Source: JAPOPJ01 sp964538885
GTDB lineage: Archaea > Thermoproteota > Nitrososphaeria > Nitrososphaerales > Nitrosopumilaceae
Reading direction: 5' to 3'
DNA length: 64,000 nt
Assembly (NCBI GenBank): GCA_964538885.1
Contig: CAZIHR010000018.1
Location: 11,353 to 75,352 of the forward strand
Shown: in pieces, positions 43,463-51,632 of the stretch
Numbering within the stretch: the stretch's first letter is position 1
How the letters are laid out: the number at the start of each line of letters is the position of its first letter
The notes under the pieces: model-generated
What the model saw: only the letters and a program-made list of their open reading frames with translations
What the model was told of the DNA's origin: nothing
Databases searched by the model: none
Program-made: the position numbers and the translations under genes

Positions 43463-44484
43463 GGTATAATCGACTGGGCAAGACTGACATCCAGGTCTCC
43501 GAGATTGGATTTGGTGCATGGGCCATAGCTCTGAATTGGTGGGGCAAGGAAATCCAAGAGGATGAAGCCAAGCGGATGCTGAAAAAGGCATACGACGTGG
43601 GGATCAACTTCTTTGAGACTGCCGACATGTATGGGAAGGGCAAGAGTGAGAAGTTGATAGGTGAAGTCTTTAAGGATATGAGAGATGAGGTGATCATCTC
43701 GACTAAATATGGATATGATTTTGAGGGTGCAGAGCAGATAGGTCATGGAGAGCTACCGCAAAAGTTTGACGAGAAATTTACCCTCAAGGCCCTACAAAAG
43801 AGCATGGAGAGGCTACGTACGGACCATCTTGACATGTATGGATTACACAATCCAAAATTATACCACATAAGAGATGACAAGATCTTTGATATTCTAAATG
43901 GCCTTGTATCTCAGGGAAAAGTAAAGACATGCCAAGCTGCACTGGGACCAGCAATAGGCTGGCTACAGGAAGGTCTGGAAGCAATGAATAGGAACAACAT
44001 CAGCGCGGTTCAGACGGTCTACAACATTTTGGAGCAGACTCCTGGCAACGAGCTTATGGAGGCTGCACTAGAAAATCAGGTTGGAATATTGGTCAGAGTC
44101 CCAGAGGCATCTGGTGTGCTTACAGGTAAAGTTACTGCCGACACAAAGATTGACGAAAAGGATCATAGGTCAGTCAGAAAGGGTGAATGGATAAAGTCAT
44201 CTCTTGAGAAAGTCGAACAGTTAAGACCTATCGCTGACAGAAACGAATTAACTATAACCGAACTTGCAGTCAAGTTTATTCTGTCAAAGAAAGGATTCAC
44301 ATCTGTGTTTCCTACAATGATAGACGAGGAAGAGATTTTATCTTATGCTGCTATGGCAGATGGCAGATATATTTCAGCATCTGACATGGATGAAATTCAA
44401 CATCTATATGAGATGTGGCCCACATACGAGCTCAAGGCAACTGTACCTTCTCCACATTTTAATAATACATCTGGTACCGTGTAG
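43459..44484 (+). CDS. Aldo/keto reductase
   Basis: 341-residue TIM-barrel NADPH oxidoreductase. It opens RYNRLGKTDIQVSEIGFGAWAI, with catalytic Asp-Tyr in FFETADMYGKGKSE, Lys in STKYGYDF and His in MYGLHNP. It is of the AKR11/YghZ-like type acting on aldehydes or unknown ketones. TTG start overlaps the previous stop. The link to a heme-binding protein upstream is unexplained. Confidence 0.9.
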   Translation: MRYNRLGKTDIQVSEIGFGAWAIALNWWGKEIQEDEAKRMLKKAYDVGINFFETADMYGKGKSEKLIGEVFKDMRDEVIISTKYGYDFEGAEQIGHGELPQKFDEKFTLKALQKSMERLRTDHLDMYGLHNPKLYHIRDDKIFDILNGLVSQGKVKTCQAALGPAIGWLQEGLEAMNRNNISAVQTVYNILEQTPGNELMEAALENQVGILVRVPEASGVLTGKVTADTKIDEKDHRSVRKGEWIKSSLEKVEQLRPIADRNELTITELAVKFILSKKGFTSVFPTMIDEEEILSYAAMADGRYISASDMDEIQHLYEMWPTYELKATVPSPHFNNTSGTV

Positions 44485-44542
44485 GTTCCTAGTAAGATAA
44501 CCGTAGATGATATGCGTTTTCAATTGATTGATACAGTTACTT

Positions 44543-45559
44543 TTAATTCATTTTCATCTTGAATCTGTCTTCCACAAAATATTCCACTCGCGTCTTCTTG
44601 AACTCCCTAGCACTGAACAGTATCTTATAGTCTTCAACGTGTATCTGAGTTTGTATATCTTTTGCCATATTTGCAGCATCTTCGCGTGTCTTGCAGTGTA
44701 TCATGGAGAATACGTTGTAGGGCCAGTCTGGATAGGTGGGCCTCTGGTAACAGTGACTAACTTGGGGGAAGGCACCAAGTTTCTGACCTACTTTTGTAAT
44801 TCTGTCTTCTGGTACATTCCAGACAATCATTCCGTTTGCGGCAAATCCAGCTTGTCTGTGCCGCAGAATGGCCGCAAACCTCCGCATCACACCGATCTCT
44901 TCATAGTGTCGGAGATTTTCAAATACTTGCTCTTCACTGATTCCAAGCATTTTAGAACATCTGAGAAATGGACGATCAACAATCTCCAGATCCATTTGTA
45001 ACTGGCGTACAAATTCTTTGTCTTTCTCGGTTGGCACAAACTCTACATCTCTAGTTTGTTTCTTTTCCTCGGACGGCGCGACCGGATGTTTTTTTCCGTC
45101 AACCATTTCCAGCTTTACGCCAATCTTGAATAGCTTGAGTGTTGGCAGCATTCTGATTTTCTTCACTCCTTCCAGTCCAGAGAATTTGTCTACCTCGCCA
45201 TCTAGATCAGAATCTGGTGGGACGGCAAGCGTGAACCATAGATTAAATTGATGATCCCGTTCGTAGTTGTGGCTCACTCCTGGATGCCTGTTTATCTTTT
45301 CTGCTACATCTACTAGTTTGTCTGGCTCTACCTCCATGGCAACAAGTGAGCTGGTGTATCCGAGCCGTCTCGTATCGAATATTGCGCTCAACTGTCTGAG
45401 GATACCTGCCTCTTTTAGACGTAGCAGACGTTCCTTGACTTCTTGTGGAGTGGTGTCGAACTTTTTAGCTATCGCGTCAAATGGTCTTGGAATTAGAGGA
45501 AACGTCCACTGGATCTCGTTGAGTAATTCCTTATCTAAATCATCCATCATTTGACTCAA
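44543..45559 (-). CDS. ahbAB: Siroheme decarboxylase, fused AhbA-AhbB
   Basis: 338 residues containing two Lrp/AsnC-like units (about 1-150 and 180-330), each with a winged helix (FPLIPRPFDAIAKKFDTTPQ; VDRPFLRCSKMLGISEEQ) and an effector-like domain. Histidine motifs GVSHNYERDHQFN and QVSHCYQRP match the substrate-binding His of siroheme decarboxylase. AhbA/AhbB remove two acetate carboxyls from siroheme, the first step of the alternative heme route. Here both are in one chain. It diverges from sirC-hemA, which make the precursor. Confidence 0.85.
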   Translation of the reverse strand: MSQMMDDLDKELLNEIQWTFPLIPRPFDAIAKKFDTTPQEVKERLLRLKEAGILRQLSAIFDTRRLGYTSSLVAMEVEPDKLVDVAEKINRHPGVSHNYERDHQFNLWFTLAVPPDSDLDGEVDKFSGLEGVKKIRMLPTLKLFKIGVKLEMVDGKKHPVAPSEEKKQTRDVEFVPTEKDKEFVRQLQMDLEIVDRPFLRCSKMLGISEEQVFENLRHYEEIGVMRRFAAILRHRQAGFAANGMIVWNVPEDRITKVGQKLGAFPQVSHCYQRPTYPDWPYNVFSMIHCKTREDAANMAKDIQTQIHVEDYKILFSAREFKKTRVEYFVEDRFKMKMN

Positions 45560-45725
45560 TATTCCAATACCCTGTTACATTTAATTAAAAATGTAGCTGA
45601 CATCTGAGTTTGTTCTATACTTTCTTGGTTGAAATGCAATGTATACAAAAATTGGCCATCTGTTATTATACGGTTCAATATTTCCAATTTAATACATAAA
45701 TAGAAATCCTGAATTTTTTTGATCG

Positions 45726-46391
45726 TTGATAGTCAACTTGAATCTTCGGGGAAAGAATGTTCTAGTAATAGGTGGCGGCGGCGAGGCACTTAAAAGAATC
45801 AATTCTCTTCTTGATGAGGGCTGCGCCATAACTGTGATCAGTGGTATAGTGACTCCCAAAGTATGTGCACTGATACAAGACATGAAGATCAAGTTTCATC
45901 AAGAAGATGTGGTGGATGTCAAGATCCTTGATAGATATGAACCCAATTTGATCATGGTCACTACCAACGATCATAAACTCAACCAAAAGATTGTGGCATA
46001 TGCTCAGAAAAATGGAATAATGGTGTATAGTTCAGACGATCCTGATTCCAGTGATTTTGCACACGCGGCTGTAGTTGACGCCGCAGATCCCATACGAATT
46101 GCCATATTTACTGGTGGTGCAAGCCCAGCTGTAGCAAAGCGAATCGGAGCTAGGCTTGGTGAGAATATTAGACGTGTAGTCACCAAAGAGGATGTTGGAC
46201 AAGCGCAAATTCAAATGATTGTGCGTGGACTAGCTAGAGAGAAGATCCCTTCTCAGAGGGACAGGAAAGCGTTTCTTGTAAACCTTATGGATGACGTGCA
46301 GGTTAAACAATTAATAAAAGATGGTTCTCTCAAAAAAGCAGAGGACCGAGCTGTCGCAATGTTGGGTGATTGGATACGAACCAGAAAATAA
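45726..46391 (+). CDS. sirC: Precorrin-2 dehydrogenase / siroheme synthase N-terminal-like protein
   Basis: 221 residues: NAD-binding Rossmann domain (VLVIGGGGEALKRINSLLDEG, glycine loop at about 13-18), Asp in YSSDDPDSSDF, then IAIFTGGASPAVAKRIGARL, as in Met8p/CysG-N/SirC. It oxidises precorrin-2 to sirohydrochlorin and may insert iron. TTG start. hemA begins 22 bp before its end. Confidence 0.92.
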   Translation: MIVNLNLRGKNVLVIGGGGEALKRINSLLDEGCAITVISGIVTPKVCALIQDMKIKFHQEDVVDVKILDRYEPNLIMVTTNDHKLNQKIVAYAQKNGIMVYSSDDPDSSDFAHAAVVDAADPIRIAIFTGGASPAVAKRIGARLGENIRRVVTKEDVGQAQIQMIVRGLAREKIPSQRDRKAFLVNLMDDVQVKQLIKDGSLKKAEDRAVAMLGDWIRTRK

Positions 46392-47668
46392 TAAATGCAC
46401 GCGTCACATTCAGAAACTCCCCCATTCACATTTTGGAGCGCTTTACCATTAGAGATGTCAACAACGCATACGAGCAGTTCAAGAGGTATTCTGGATTAGA
46501 TGAATGCGTGATTGTACAGACATGCAATCGTATTGAACTGTTTGCAAAGTCGGGTTACTGTGACCCTGAGAAGATCCAACGCACTTGGGCTTCTATAACT
46601 GGTCTTGAAGAGGCCGCGTTTGAGGATAACTTGGAGCTTGCAGAGAACAGGGACGCATTACATCATTTGCTCAAGCTTACCGCTGGCTTAGATTCTATGG
46701 TGCTGGGTGAAGAGCAGATATTGGGCCAAATAAAGAACTCGATTACGTCTGCAAGGATGGCTAGAGCATCTGGACGGCATCTCAACACGTTGTTTGACAA
46801 GGCAATCAGAATTGGAACTCGAATAAGGAATTCCAGCGGCATAAGTAGGGGGGGAATCTCGGTGGGTTCGATGGCAGTAAAACTTGCCGAAGAGAACATA
46901 GATGACATGAAGACAAAAAAAATTCTACTTATCGGAACCGGAGAAGTCTCTACATTGGTGGCAAAGTCATTGCGGCGCAGAGGCTATTATTTTGCTGTGA
47001 GTAGCAGGACACTGAACAGATCCAGAGCGTTCTGCGAGACGTTAGGGGGTGAACCTGTACGCTTTGAGGATGTGCTTGCCAGATTTGAGGAGTATGATGT
47101 GGTGTTTGTGGCCACAACAGCACCGTATTTTTTGGTAACTTTTGACAGAATTGCGGGTGCAATGAAGAAGCGCGGACATGGTATGATGATTATGGATTTA
47201 TCCAATCCCAGAACTGTAGATGAGAAGGTTGCTACCTTGAGAGGGATCAAGCTGATGAATCTCGACCAAATTGCCGAGATGGTTGAAAAGAACATGAAAG
47301 CACGACTAAACAAGGTCAAGGAGATTGAAAATATAATTAATGAGGAGGTGTACATATTGGAAGCCTCTATGAAAAGATTGGATGCCGAACCATTGGTTAG
47401 GGATGTGTTCAAGAACGTTGACTTGCTACGGGAGCGAGAGCTACAAAAGGCATTACAGATGCTTGAGGAGACGGATATGGACAAGATCAGGATAATTGAG
47501 AATCTTACAAAGGCGGTAGTCGAGAGCATCGTCTCTACTCCTATGAACAATCTCCGCAAGGCATCTGAACAGGGCAAGCCGGATGTGGTGGACGCGGCAA
47601 GCAAACTATTTGATTATATGAGGGATGATGAGTCAAAGTCCCCGCCTGTAGATGCCTCCAATTCATGA
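46370..47668 (+). CDS. hemA: Glutamyl-tRNA reductase
   Basis: 432 residues. First step of tetrapyrrole synthesis from Glu-tRNA. Catalytic Cys52 in VQTCNRIEL, the LDSMVLGEEQILGQIK segment, an NADP Rossmann fold (KILLIGTGEVSTLVAKSL) and a C-terminal dimerisation helix region are visible. The start is a TTG within sirC; no ATG is available before conserved sequence. The gene pair with sirC shows dedicated supply of siroheme and heme. Confidence 0.97.
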   Translation: MDTNQKIINARVTFRNSPIHILERFTIRDVNNAYEQFKRYSGLDECVIVQTCNRIELFAKSGYCDPEKIQRTWASITGLEEAAFEDNLELAENRDALHHLLKLTAGLDSMVLGEEQILGQIKNSITSARMARASGRHLNTLFDKAIRIGTRIRNSSGISRGGISVGSMAVKLAEENIDDMKTKKILLIGTGEVSTLVAKSLRRRGYYFAVSSRTLNRSRAFCETLGGEPVRFEDVLARFEEYDVVFVATTAPYFLVTFDRIAGAMKKRGHGMMIMDLSNPRTVDEKVATLRGIKLMNLDQIAEMVEKNMKARLNKVKEIENIINEEVYILEASMKRLDAEPLVRDVFKNVDLLRERELQKALQMLEETDMDKIRIIENLTKAVVESIVSTPMNNLRKASEQGKPDVVDAASKLFDYMRDDESKSPPVDASNS

Positions 47669-47757
47669 GACTGACTGTACGAGTCCTTTATTGCACAAGG
47701 TGTACATGGTAGCAACACGACACATATTTTGCAGTCCGTGGTATAGTTTCTTTGTAC

Positions 47758-48069
47758 ATGAGGGATGATGAGCGTTTTGAGATTGAGAGGGCACTTGATT
47801 TATTGCCTCATGTTGTCGGTTCGAGCTGGGCCGTGGTTTGGTTTCGACTAAACGGAATAAAGCATCCCACGCGTCAAGAATATCGGGCAAAGACACTAGA
47901 GTATATGGGGGTGCTTGATCCTTTATTTGAGATGTGGTCCGGTGATCAGCGTTTTGCAGATCTGCAAAAATACATCACGGCAAGAAAAAAGGTAGAACGT
48001 GACAGAATACTTTCTGGAGGAAACAAGGAAGTCGAGAGAAGATACGACAGATATGTTGACTATGGTTAA
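47758..48069 (+). CDS. Uncharacterised small protein, 103 aa
   Basis: A helical, charged protein (FEIERALDLLPHVVGSSWAVVWFRLNG, then basic helices KKVERDRIL and EVERRYDRYVDYG). Not recognised. ATG 47758 is preferred to the TTG two codons earlier. It lies 89 bp after hemA and overlaps the convergent HD gene by 4 bp. Confidence 0.6.
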   Translation: MRDDERFEIERALDLLPHVVGSSWAVVWFRLNGIKHPTRQEYRAKTLEYMGVLDPLFEMWSGDQRFADLQKYITARKKVERDRILSGGNKEVERRYDRYVDYG

Positions 48070-48686
48070 ATTTCTTTTTTGAACTGTACTAGAAATTTTC
48101 TCAACACTTTGGTTCTTTTCTTGGCTTCAATTCTTCCAGATTTCGTGTTCATGAGAGATTCAAGCACTAGAAGCTTTTTGTAAAAATGGTCCAGCGTCCA
48201 TAATTTATCATCTGGAATTCTGTTAGTGCAGAATGGATCATCTTCATTGTATAATGGTCTATGTTCTGAACCGCTTACAACAAATACACGTGCTATGCCT
48301 ATTGCACCCATGGCATCAAGTCTGTCTGCATCTTGAAGAATCTTGCCTACTTTACTTTCTGGAATTTTGTGTGCTGAAAAACTGTGATCACGAATAGCAT
48401 CGTGTACTATCTGTATCTCTTCAAGAGAAAAACCGTACTTTTTCAGTATTTTTCTTGATTTCAGGGCACTTTTGACTGCAGCCATCTTTGATCGTCTGTC
48501 TGATTTTGGAAATATTACAATGTCGTGTAATAGTGCCGCACTCAATACAAGTTTTTTACTTGCATGTTCTGCTCTACATATCTTTTCTGCATTTCTGTAC
48601 ACGCGCATTGTATGAGAGTAGTCATGTGCTGGATCGTTGGCTGTGGATGATCTTATCTCATTCTTTATTGCCTTGAGCACGTCCAT
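48066..48686 (-). CDS. HD-domain phosphohydrolase
   Basis: 206 residues. Metal-binding HD motifs: HDYSHTMRV (His), LLHDIV (His-Asp) and DADRLDAMGAIG (Asp), the arrangement of YedJ/COG1418-like hydrolases that act on nucleotides or other phosphate esters. The specific substrate is not predictable. One-bp gap to the upstream membrane-protein gene. Confidence 0.88.
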   Translation of the reverse strand: MDVLKAIKNEIRSSTANDPAHDYSHTMRVYRNAEKICRAEHASKKLVLSAALLHDIVIFPKSDRRSKMAAVKSALKSRKILKKYGFSLEEIQIVHDAIRDHSFSAHKIPESKVGKILQDADRLDAMGAIGIARVFVVSGSEHRPLYNEDDPFCTNRIPDDKLWTLDHFYKKLLVLESLMNTKSGRIEAKKRTKVLRKFLVQFKKEI

Positions 48687-48687
48687 G

Positions 48688-49308
48688 CTAGAGTCTCCAG
48701 AGTTTAGGTTTTACAAATTTTATCTTTTTTTGAGTTATTAGAGTGGTCCAGTCGATTGATGCAAATAGTATAACTGCTGCGACTCCTATGCCATCTGCAA
48801 GTATGATTCCCACATGGCGCTCCTCGAATATTTGGATAAAGGGTGTGAGTACAATATTGCTTATCGTTATCATGATATAGTATGATAGGACCCTGCCAGC
48901 CCAAAATCCAATGTATAGGCCAACACTTTTTGCACGCATTAGACCATATGCGACAAATAACATGTTGCTTGGTAGAGGCGTAGCTGCAAAGAGAAATGAT
49001 GCTATAACGTATCCATATCGTTTACCGTTCAAAAAGTCACCGATCGTATCAAGGCTGGATTTTTGTTCCGTTGTAACAAATTTTCTAAACGCACCGCTGA
49101 CTCTCTTTAGGATGAGTCGGCCAATAGTGGCCCCCGTTGCACCCACTAGTGCAAGTGTGAATGGTTCCAATGCTGGGTCTATTGCGTAAAATGACGCAAG
49201 GATAATCCATGTGGGTGGCATCAGGATAGGGGCTGCATTGATTGTAATCAAAACGAAAAATATTCCTAGATACGAATATTCTACAAAGATTTCAAAAAAG
49301 TCGGTCAT
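48688..49308 (-). CDS. VTT/DedA-like membrane protein
   Basis: 206 residues with about five hydrophobic segments, an early PPTWIILASFYA reentrant-like stretch, ALVGATGATIGRLILKRVSG (the G-x-x-x-G-x-x-x-x-Y/R pattern of VTT proteins) and FLFAATPLPSNMLFVAYGLMR (the F-x-x-x-x-P motif). DedA/VTT proteins act in membrane homeostasis and lipid flipping. Assignment is by pattern only. Confidence 0.68.
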   Translation of the reverse strand: MTDFFEIFVEYSYLGIFFVLITINAAPILMPPTWIILASFYAIDPALEPFTLALVGATGATIGRLILKRVSGAFRKFVTTEQKSSLDTIGDFLNGKRYGYVIASFLFAATPLPSNMLFVAYGLMRAKSVGLYIGFWAGRVLSYYIMITISNIVLTPFIQIFEERHVGIILADGIGVAAVILFASIDWTTLITQKKIKFVKPKLWRL

Positions 49309-49441
49309 GCCCTTGTGATGTTGCGGTTTTTTCCATCTAAACCCTTGTATTCGAGAATATAGGAAGAAAGAACTATTAAAAATATTTAAAATTGTAGAAT
49401 AATTTCAACATTTCTAAAACAATATTCGTGTATTGGAAAAA

Positions 49442-49471
49442 ATTGGATCATTTGTCCAATATATTTATAAA
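49442..49471 (+). promoter_or_regulatory. Palindrome plus TATA box of the C2H2 microprotein gene
   Basis: ATTGGA-TCATTTG-TCCAAT (49442-49460) directly abuts TTTATAAA (49464-49471), which is centred 21-22 nt before the ATG at 49489. The palindrome occupies the BRE position, where a bound repressor would block TFB, or an activator could recruit it. Confidence 0.55.
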
Positions 49472-49488
49472 CAAATTATGCAATACAC

Positions 49489-49614
49489 ATGAATATGTCG
49501 GTCGTCTGGAAGTGTTTTAGATGTAATCTGTACTTTAGGGATGAGCATCTAGCAAATATACACAAACAGATCGAAGGGCATTCTGTGAGAAAAGTCAAGG
49601 CACTGACTGCATAA
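49489..49614 (+). CDS. C2H2 zinc-finger microprotein, 41 aa
   Basis: Forty-one codons with one C2H2 finger: Cys9-x2-Cys12-x12-His25-x5-His31, with the aromatic at Phe16 and Leu21 in the usual hydrophobic places. A basic tail (VRKVKALT) follows. A strong TATA box about 22 nt upstream predicts a leaderless mRNA. Single-finger proteins of this size occur in archaea and may bind DNA or RNA; no target is known. Confidence 0.75.
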   Translation: MNMSVVWKCFRCNLYFRDEHLANIHKQIEGHSVRKVKALTA

Positions 49615-49654
49615 TGGGTATAGTTTGGGTAATGGTTTAGTTTGTCCCATTAGT

Positions 49655-49671
49655 GACGTGACACGTTTTTT
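49655..49671 (+). terminator. Possible terminator: short hairpin with T-run
   Basis: CGTG-A-CACG followed by TTTTTT, 41 bp after the C2H2 gene. A further hairpin GTGCC-AAAAAA-GGCAC follows at 49674-49689. The stem is short, so this is tentative; archaeal termination needs mainly the T-run. Confidence 0.3.
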
Positions 49672-49729
49672 ATGTGCCAAAAAAGGCACACCATAGTATA
49701 TTGTGTCCTGTTTTTGGATAGTATATGAA

Positions 49730-49833
49730 TGGTGCAGAGGGTGGGATTTGAACCCACGAACTCCTAAGAGAAAGGATGTCTTATGTGTATGATCTTGAGT
49801 CCTTCTCGGTTGACCGGGCTTCGATACCTCTGC
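49730..49833 (-). tRNA. tRNA-Leu (anticodon CAA) with a 16-nt intron, CCA encoded
   Basis: Acceptor GCAGAGG (49833-49827) pairs with CCTCTGC, discriminator A at 49733 and encoded CCA at 49732-49730. The anticodon stem AAGGA/TCCTT is interrupted: CTCAAG, then a 16-nt insert (49778-49793), then A. Removing the insert restores the loop CTCAAGA with anticodon CAA and a class II long variable arm, leaving 85 nt before CCA. The insert sits between positions 37 and 38, the canonical archaeal intron site. Confidence 0.93.
49778..49793 (-). other. tRNA-Leu intron
   Basis: 16 nt between tRNA positions 37 and 38, to be cut by the archaeal splicing endonuclease at a bulge-helix-bulge. Boundaries could shift by one or two bases, because the same bases occur at both ends. 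Confidence 0.85.
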
Positions 49834-49990
49834 AAGATGGATTGGAAATGTCCATTATTTTTCAATTACTGTTTTTACATATTTGCATGTTTTATGATGT
49901 GGTAGTGATTCTATGCTTTATGTTGGATGGCTTGGAGTGCCACTGACCAATCAAATAAAGCTTTAATTGTGTGAATTTGGGGCAAAACTT

Positions 49991-50308
49991 ATGGCAGAAC
50001 ATTTACCTATTTCACAAGCCAAAAAAACACGAAGTGGAATCAATATAAAAGCCACAGTAAAGAGCAAGGGAGATTCACGAACGGTGAATCTGAAAAATGG
50101 TGGAACCATCAATGTATGTGATGCAGTAATTAAAGATGGTGAAACTGACGACGATCAAATGAAACTTACCCTTTGGGGTGATGACATCAATGCGATAAAT
50201 GTGGGTGATACTGTGGTGATCACAAATGGTTACACAAACGAGTTTCGTGGAGAAGTATCTCTGACTAAAGGCAAGTTTGGCCAAATGGAAGTTAATCCAG
50301 AATCCTAA
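49991..50308 (+). CDS. OB-fold single-stranded nucleic acid-binding protein (RPA/SOSS-B-like)
   Basis: 105 residues forming one OB fold: ISQAKKTRSGINIKATVKSKGDSRTVN (strands 1-2), INVCDAVIKDG, MKLTLWGDDINAINVGDTVVITNG (the L-T-L-W-G-D motif of SSB/RPA OB folds), EFRGEVSLTKG. It is the single-domain SOSS-B/thaumarchaeal SSB type without an acidic tail. The ATG at 49991 is supported by a CTTTAAT element about 27 nt upstream; the frame extends further up to 49967 without support. Confidence 0.85.
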   Translation: MAEHLPISQAKKTRSGINIKATVKSKGDSRTVNLKNGGTINVCDAVIKDGETDDDQMKLTLWGDDINAINVGDTVVITNGYTNEFRGEVSLTKGKFGQMEVNPES

Positions 50309-50322
50309 ACGGGCCTACTTTT

Positions 50323-51060
50323 TTACTTTCTGGGCTTTTTTGTAGCTACTTTCTTTCCCTTACTTGCCGCCTTCTTTACTGGTCTTGCCACTATCTTCTT
50401 TCCCTTACTTGCCGCCTTCCTCTTTTTGGCAGCAATTTCTCGTAGTTTCATACTGGCCTCATTAAATGCCTTCTTTGCAGCTTCTTCCTTCTCGGTTGTC
50501 TCTTTCCATTTTACTGTAAACCCTTCTATGGATTTCTGGCTTGACTTTAATGTATCACGTAGGGCTGGCTTGTTTTTTACTTGTTGCTGAATTTTCAAAT
50601 TGATTTTTGATTTTAGCTTTGAGTATTTTGTCACTTCCCCAGTAATTTCCTTGGCTTTCTCTTCTTTTTGACTTATTTCAAATTCCATCTCGTCAATCTG
50701 TTTGTTGATGGCCTGTAGTTTGGCTTTTGCATCTTGCATCTCAACGTCATTTTTAGCTGACCTAATCTCTTGTTCTGCCTTGGATGCGTTGCTCTTTTCC
50801 CTAGCCACACGCTCCCGTGTTACCTCAATTAAGCGATTGATGCTTTCTAATTGAGATGTCTTTTGGGTTAAAATACTGGATACTTCTGTATTCTCTTCTT
50901 TGCTAGATTCTATTCTTCTTTCAATGGATCTCAGACCAGAAGCTGAACGTCTATGCATAGCTTTGGCTGTGTCAAGTTGTTTTCTCGTATTTTTCTGAAG
51001 TCTACTTGCTTCCTGTTTTGACTGACGTAACCTGTCTGCAATCTTTTGGAGTGTCTGCAC
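50323..51060 (-). CDS. Coiled-coil protein with Lys/Ala-rich histone H1-like tail
   Basis: About 245 residues. Residues 5-210 are almost entirely heptad-like coiled coil rich in Lys, Glu, Ser and Gln. The last 35 residues hold two copies of KKAASKGKK-type sequence ending KKPRK, like H1 or DNA-compacting tails. It may organise DNA or act as a filament. ATG 51075 is in frame, but a TATA-like ATTTAAC near 51089 lies 29 nt before GTG 51060 and only 14 nt before the ATG, so the GTG is preferred. Convergent with the OB-fold gene. Confidence 0.65.
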   Translation of the reverse strand: MQTLQKIADRLRQSKQEASRLQKNTRKQLDTAKAMHRRSASGLRSIERRIESSKEENTEVSSILTQKTSQLESINRLIEVTRERVAREKSNASKAEQEIRSAKNDVEMQDAKAKLQAINKQIDEMEFEISQKEEKAKEITGEVTKYSKLKSKINLKIQQQVKNKPALRDTLKSSQKSIEGFTVKWKETTEKEEAAKKAFNEASMKLREIAAKKRKAASKGKKIVARPVKKAASKGKKVATKKPRK

Positions 51061-51284
51061 GATTAAAACACACATTGTATATCGGTTAAATTGTAAACAT
51101 GATCAGGAATTGACTTACCTGTTAAGAAAATTAACATTAGAATCATCCTGATCTATTTTATACGCCTAAAATCTGGGCATTATTGTCACATTTTGGACTC
51201 AATTTTTGTTTGATTTTCTAACTTTGACCATCCACTATTGTTTATACTCTGTTTATTTTACAAAAAACCCTCTATTTTTCTAGA

Positions 51285-51632
51285 ATGTATAAAAACTACA
51301 TCTTGAATCTACGTAGTGGGATGGATTTTCATCCAAGAGATTTGCCTGTCTCAAAAACATACGATCTTGAAGACGAAAAAGATGCCGTCAATGCAGCAAA
51401 TGACATTGTATCTGCTGGCTTTTCAAACAGAAAGGATGGCTTTAGAGTATTGATGCCAAAGGATGCTAAACTGGCAAAGAGAATAGGGTATACTGTAACC
51501 ACTGGTGTAACCTCTGGACTTGGGGCAAAAAATGAGATTCGAGATGTTCGATATTGGACATATCATCACGACAAGGATCACTATGCAATAGTCCTGATCA
51601 GTAGCAAAGCACTGGCTGAACTAGGTTACTGA
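51285..51632 (+). CDS. Uncharacterised protein, 115 aa
   Basis: Soluble protein of mixed alpha/beta composition (YILNLRSGMDFHPRDLPVSKTYDL, DAVNAANDIVSAGF, FRVLMPKDAKLAKRIGYTV). The C-terminus has HHDKDHYAIVLISSKALAELGY. I do not recognise it. It overlaps the convergent PAP2 gene by 12 bp. Confidence 0.62.
   Translation: MYKNYILNLRSGMDFHPRDLPVSKTYDLEDEKDAVNAANDIVSAGFSNRKDGFRVLMPKDAKLAKRIGYTVTTGVTSGLGAKNEIRDVRYWTYHHDKDHYAIVLISSKALAELGY

Noticed and set aside
47617..47772. 15-bp repeat ATGAGGGATGATGAG at the hemA end (47618-47632) and at the start of the next gene (47758-47772)
   Set aside because: Both encode MRDDE, but flanks differ at once and nothing suggests a duplication or functional site; probably coincidence.
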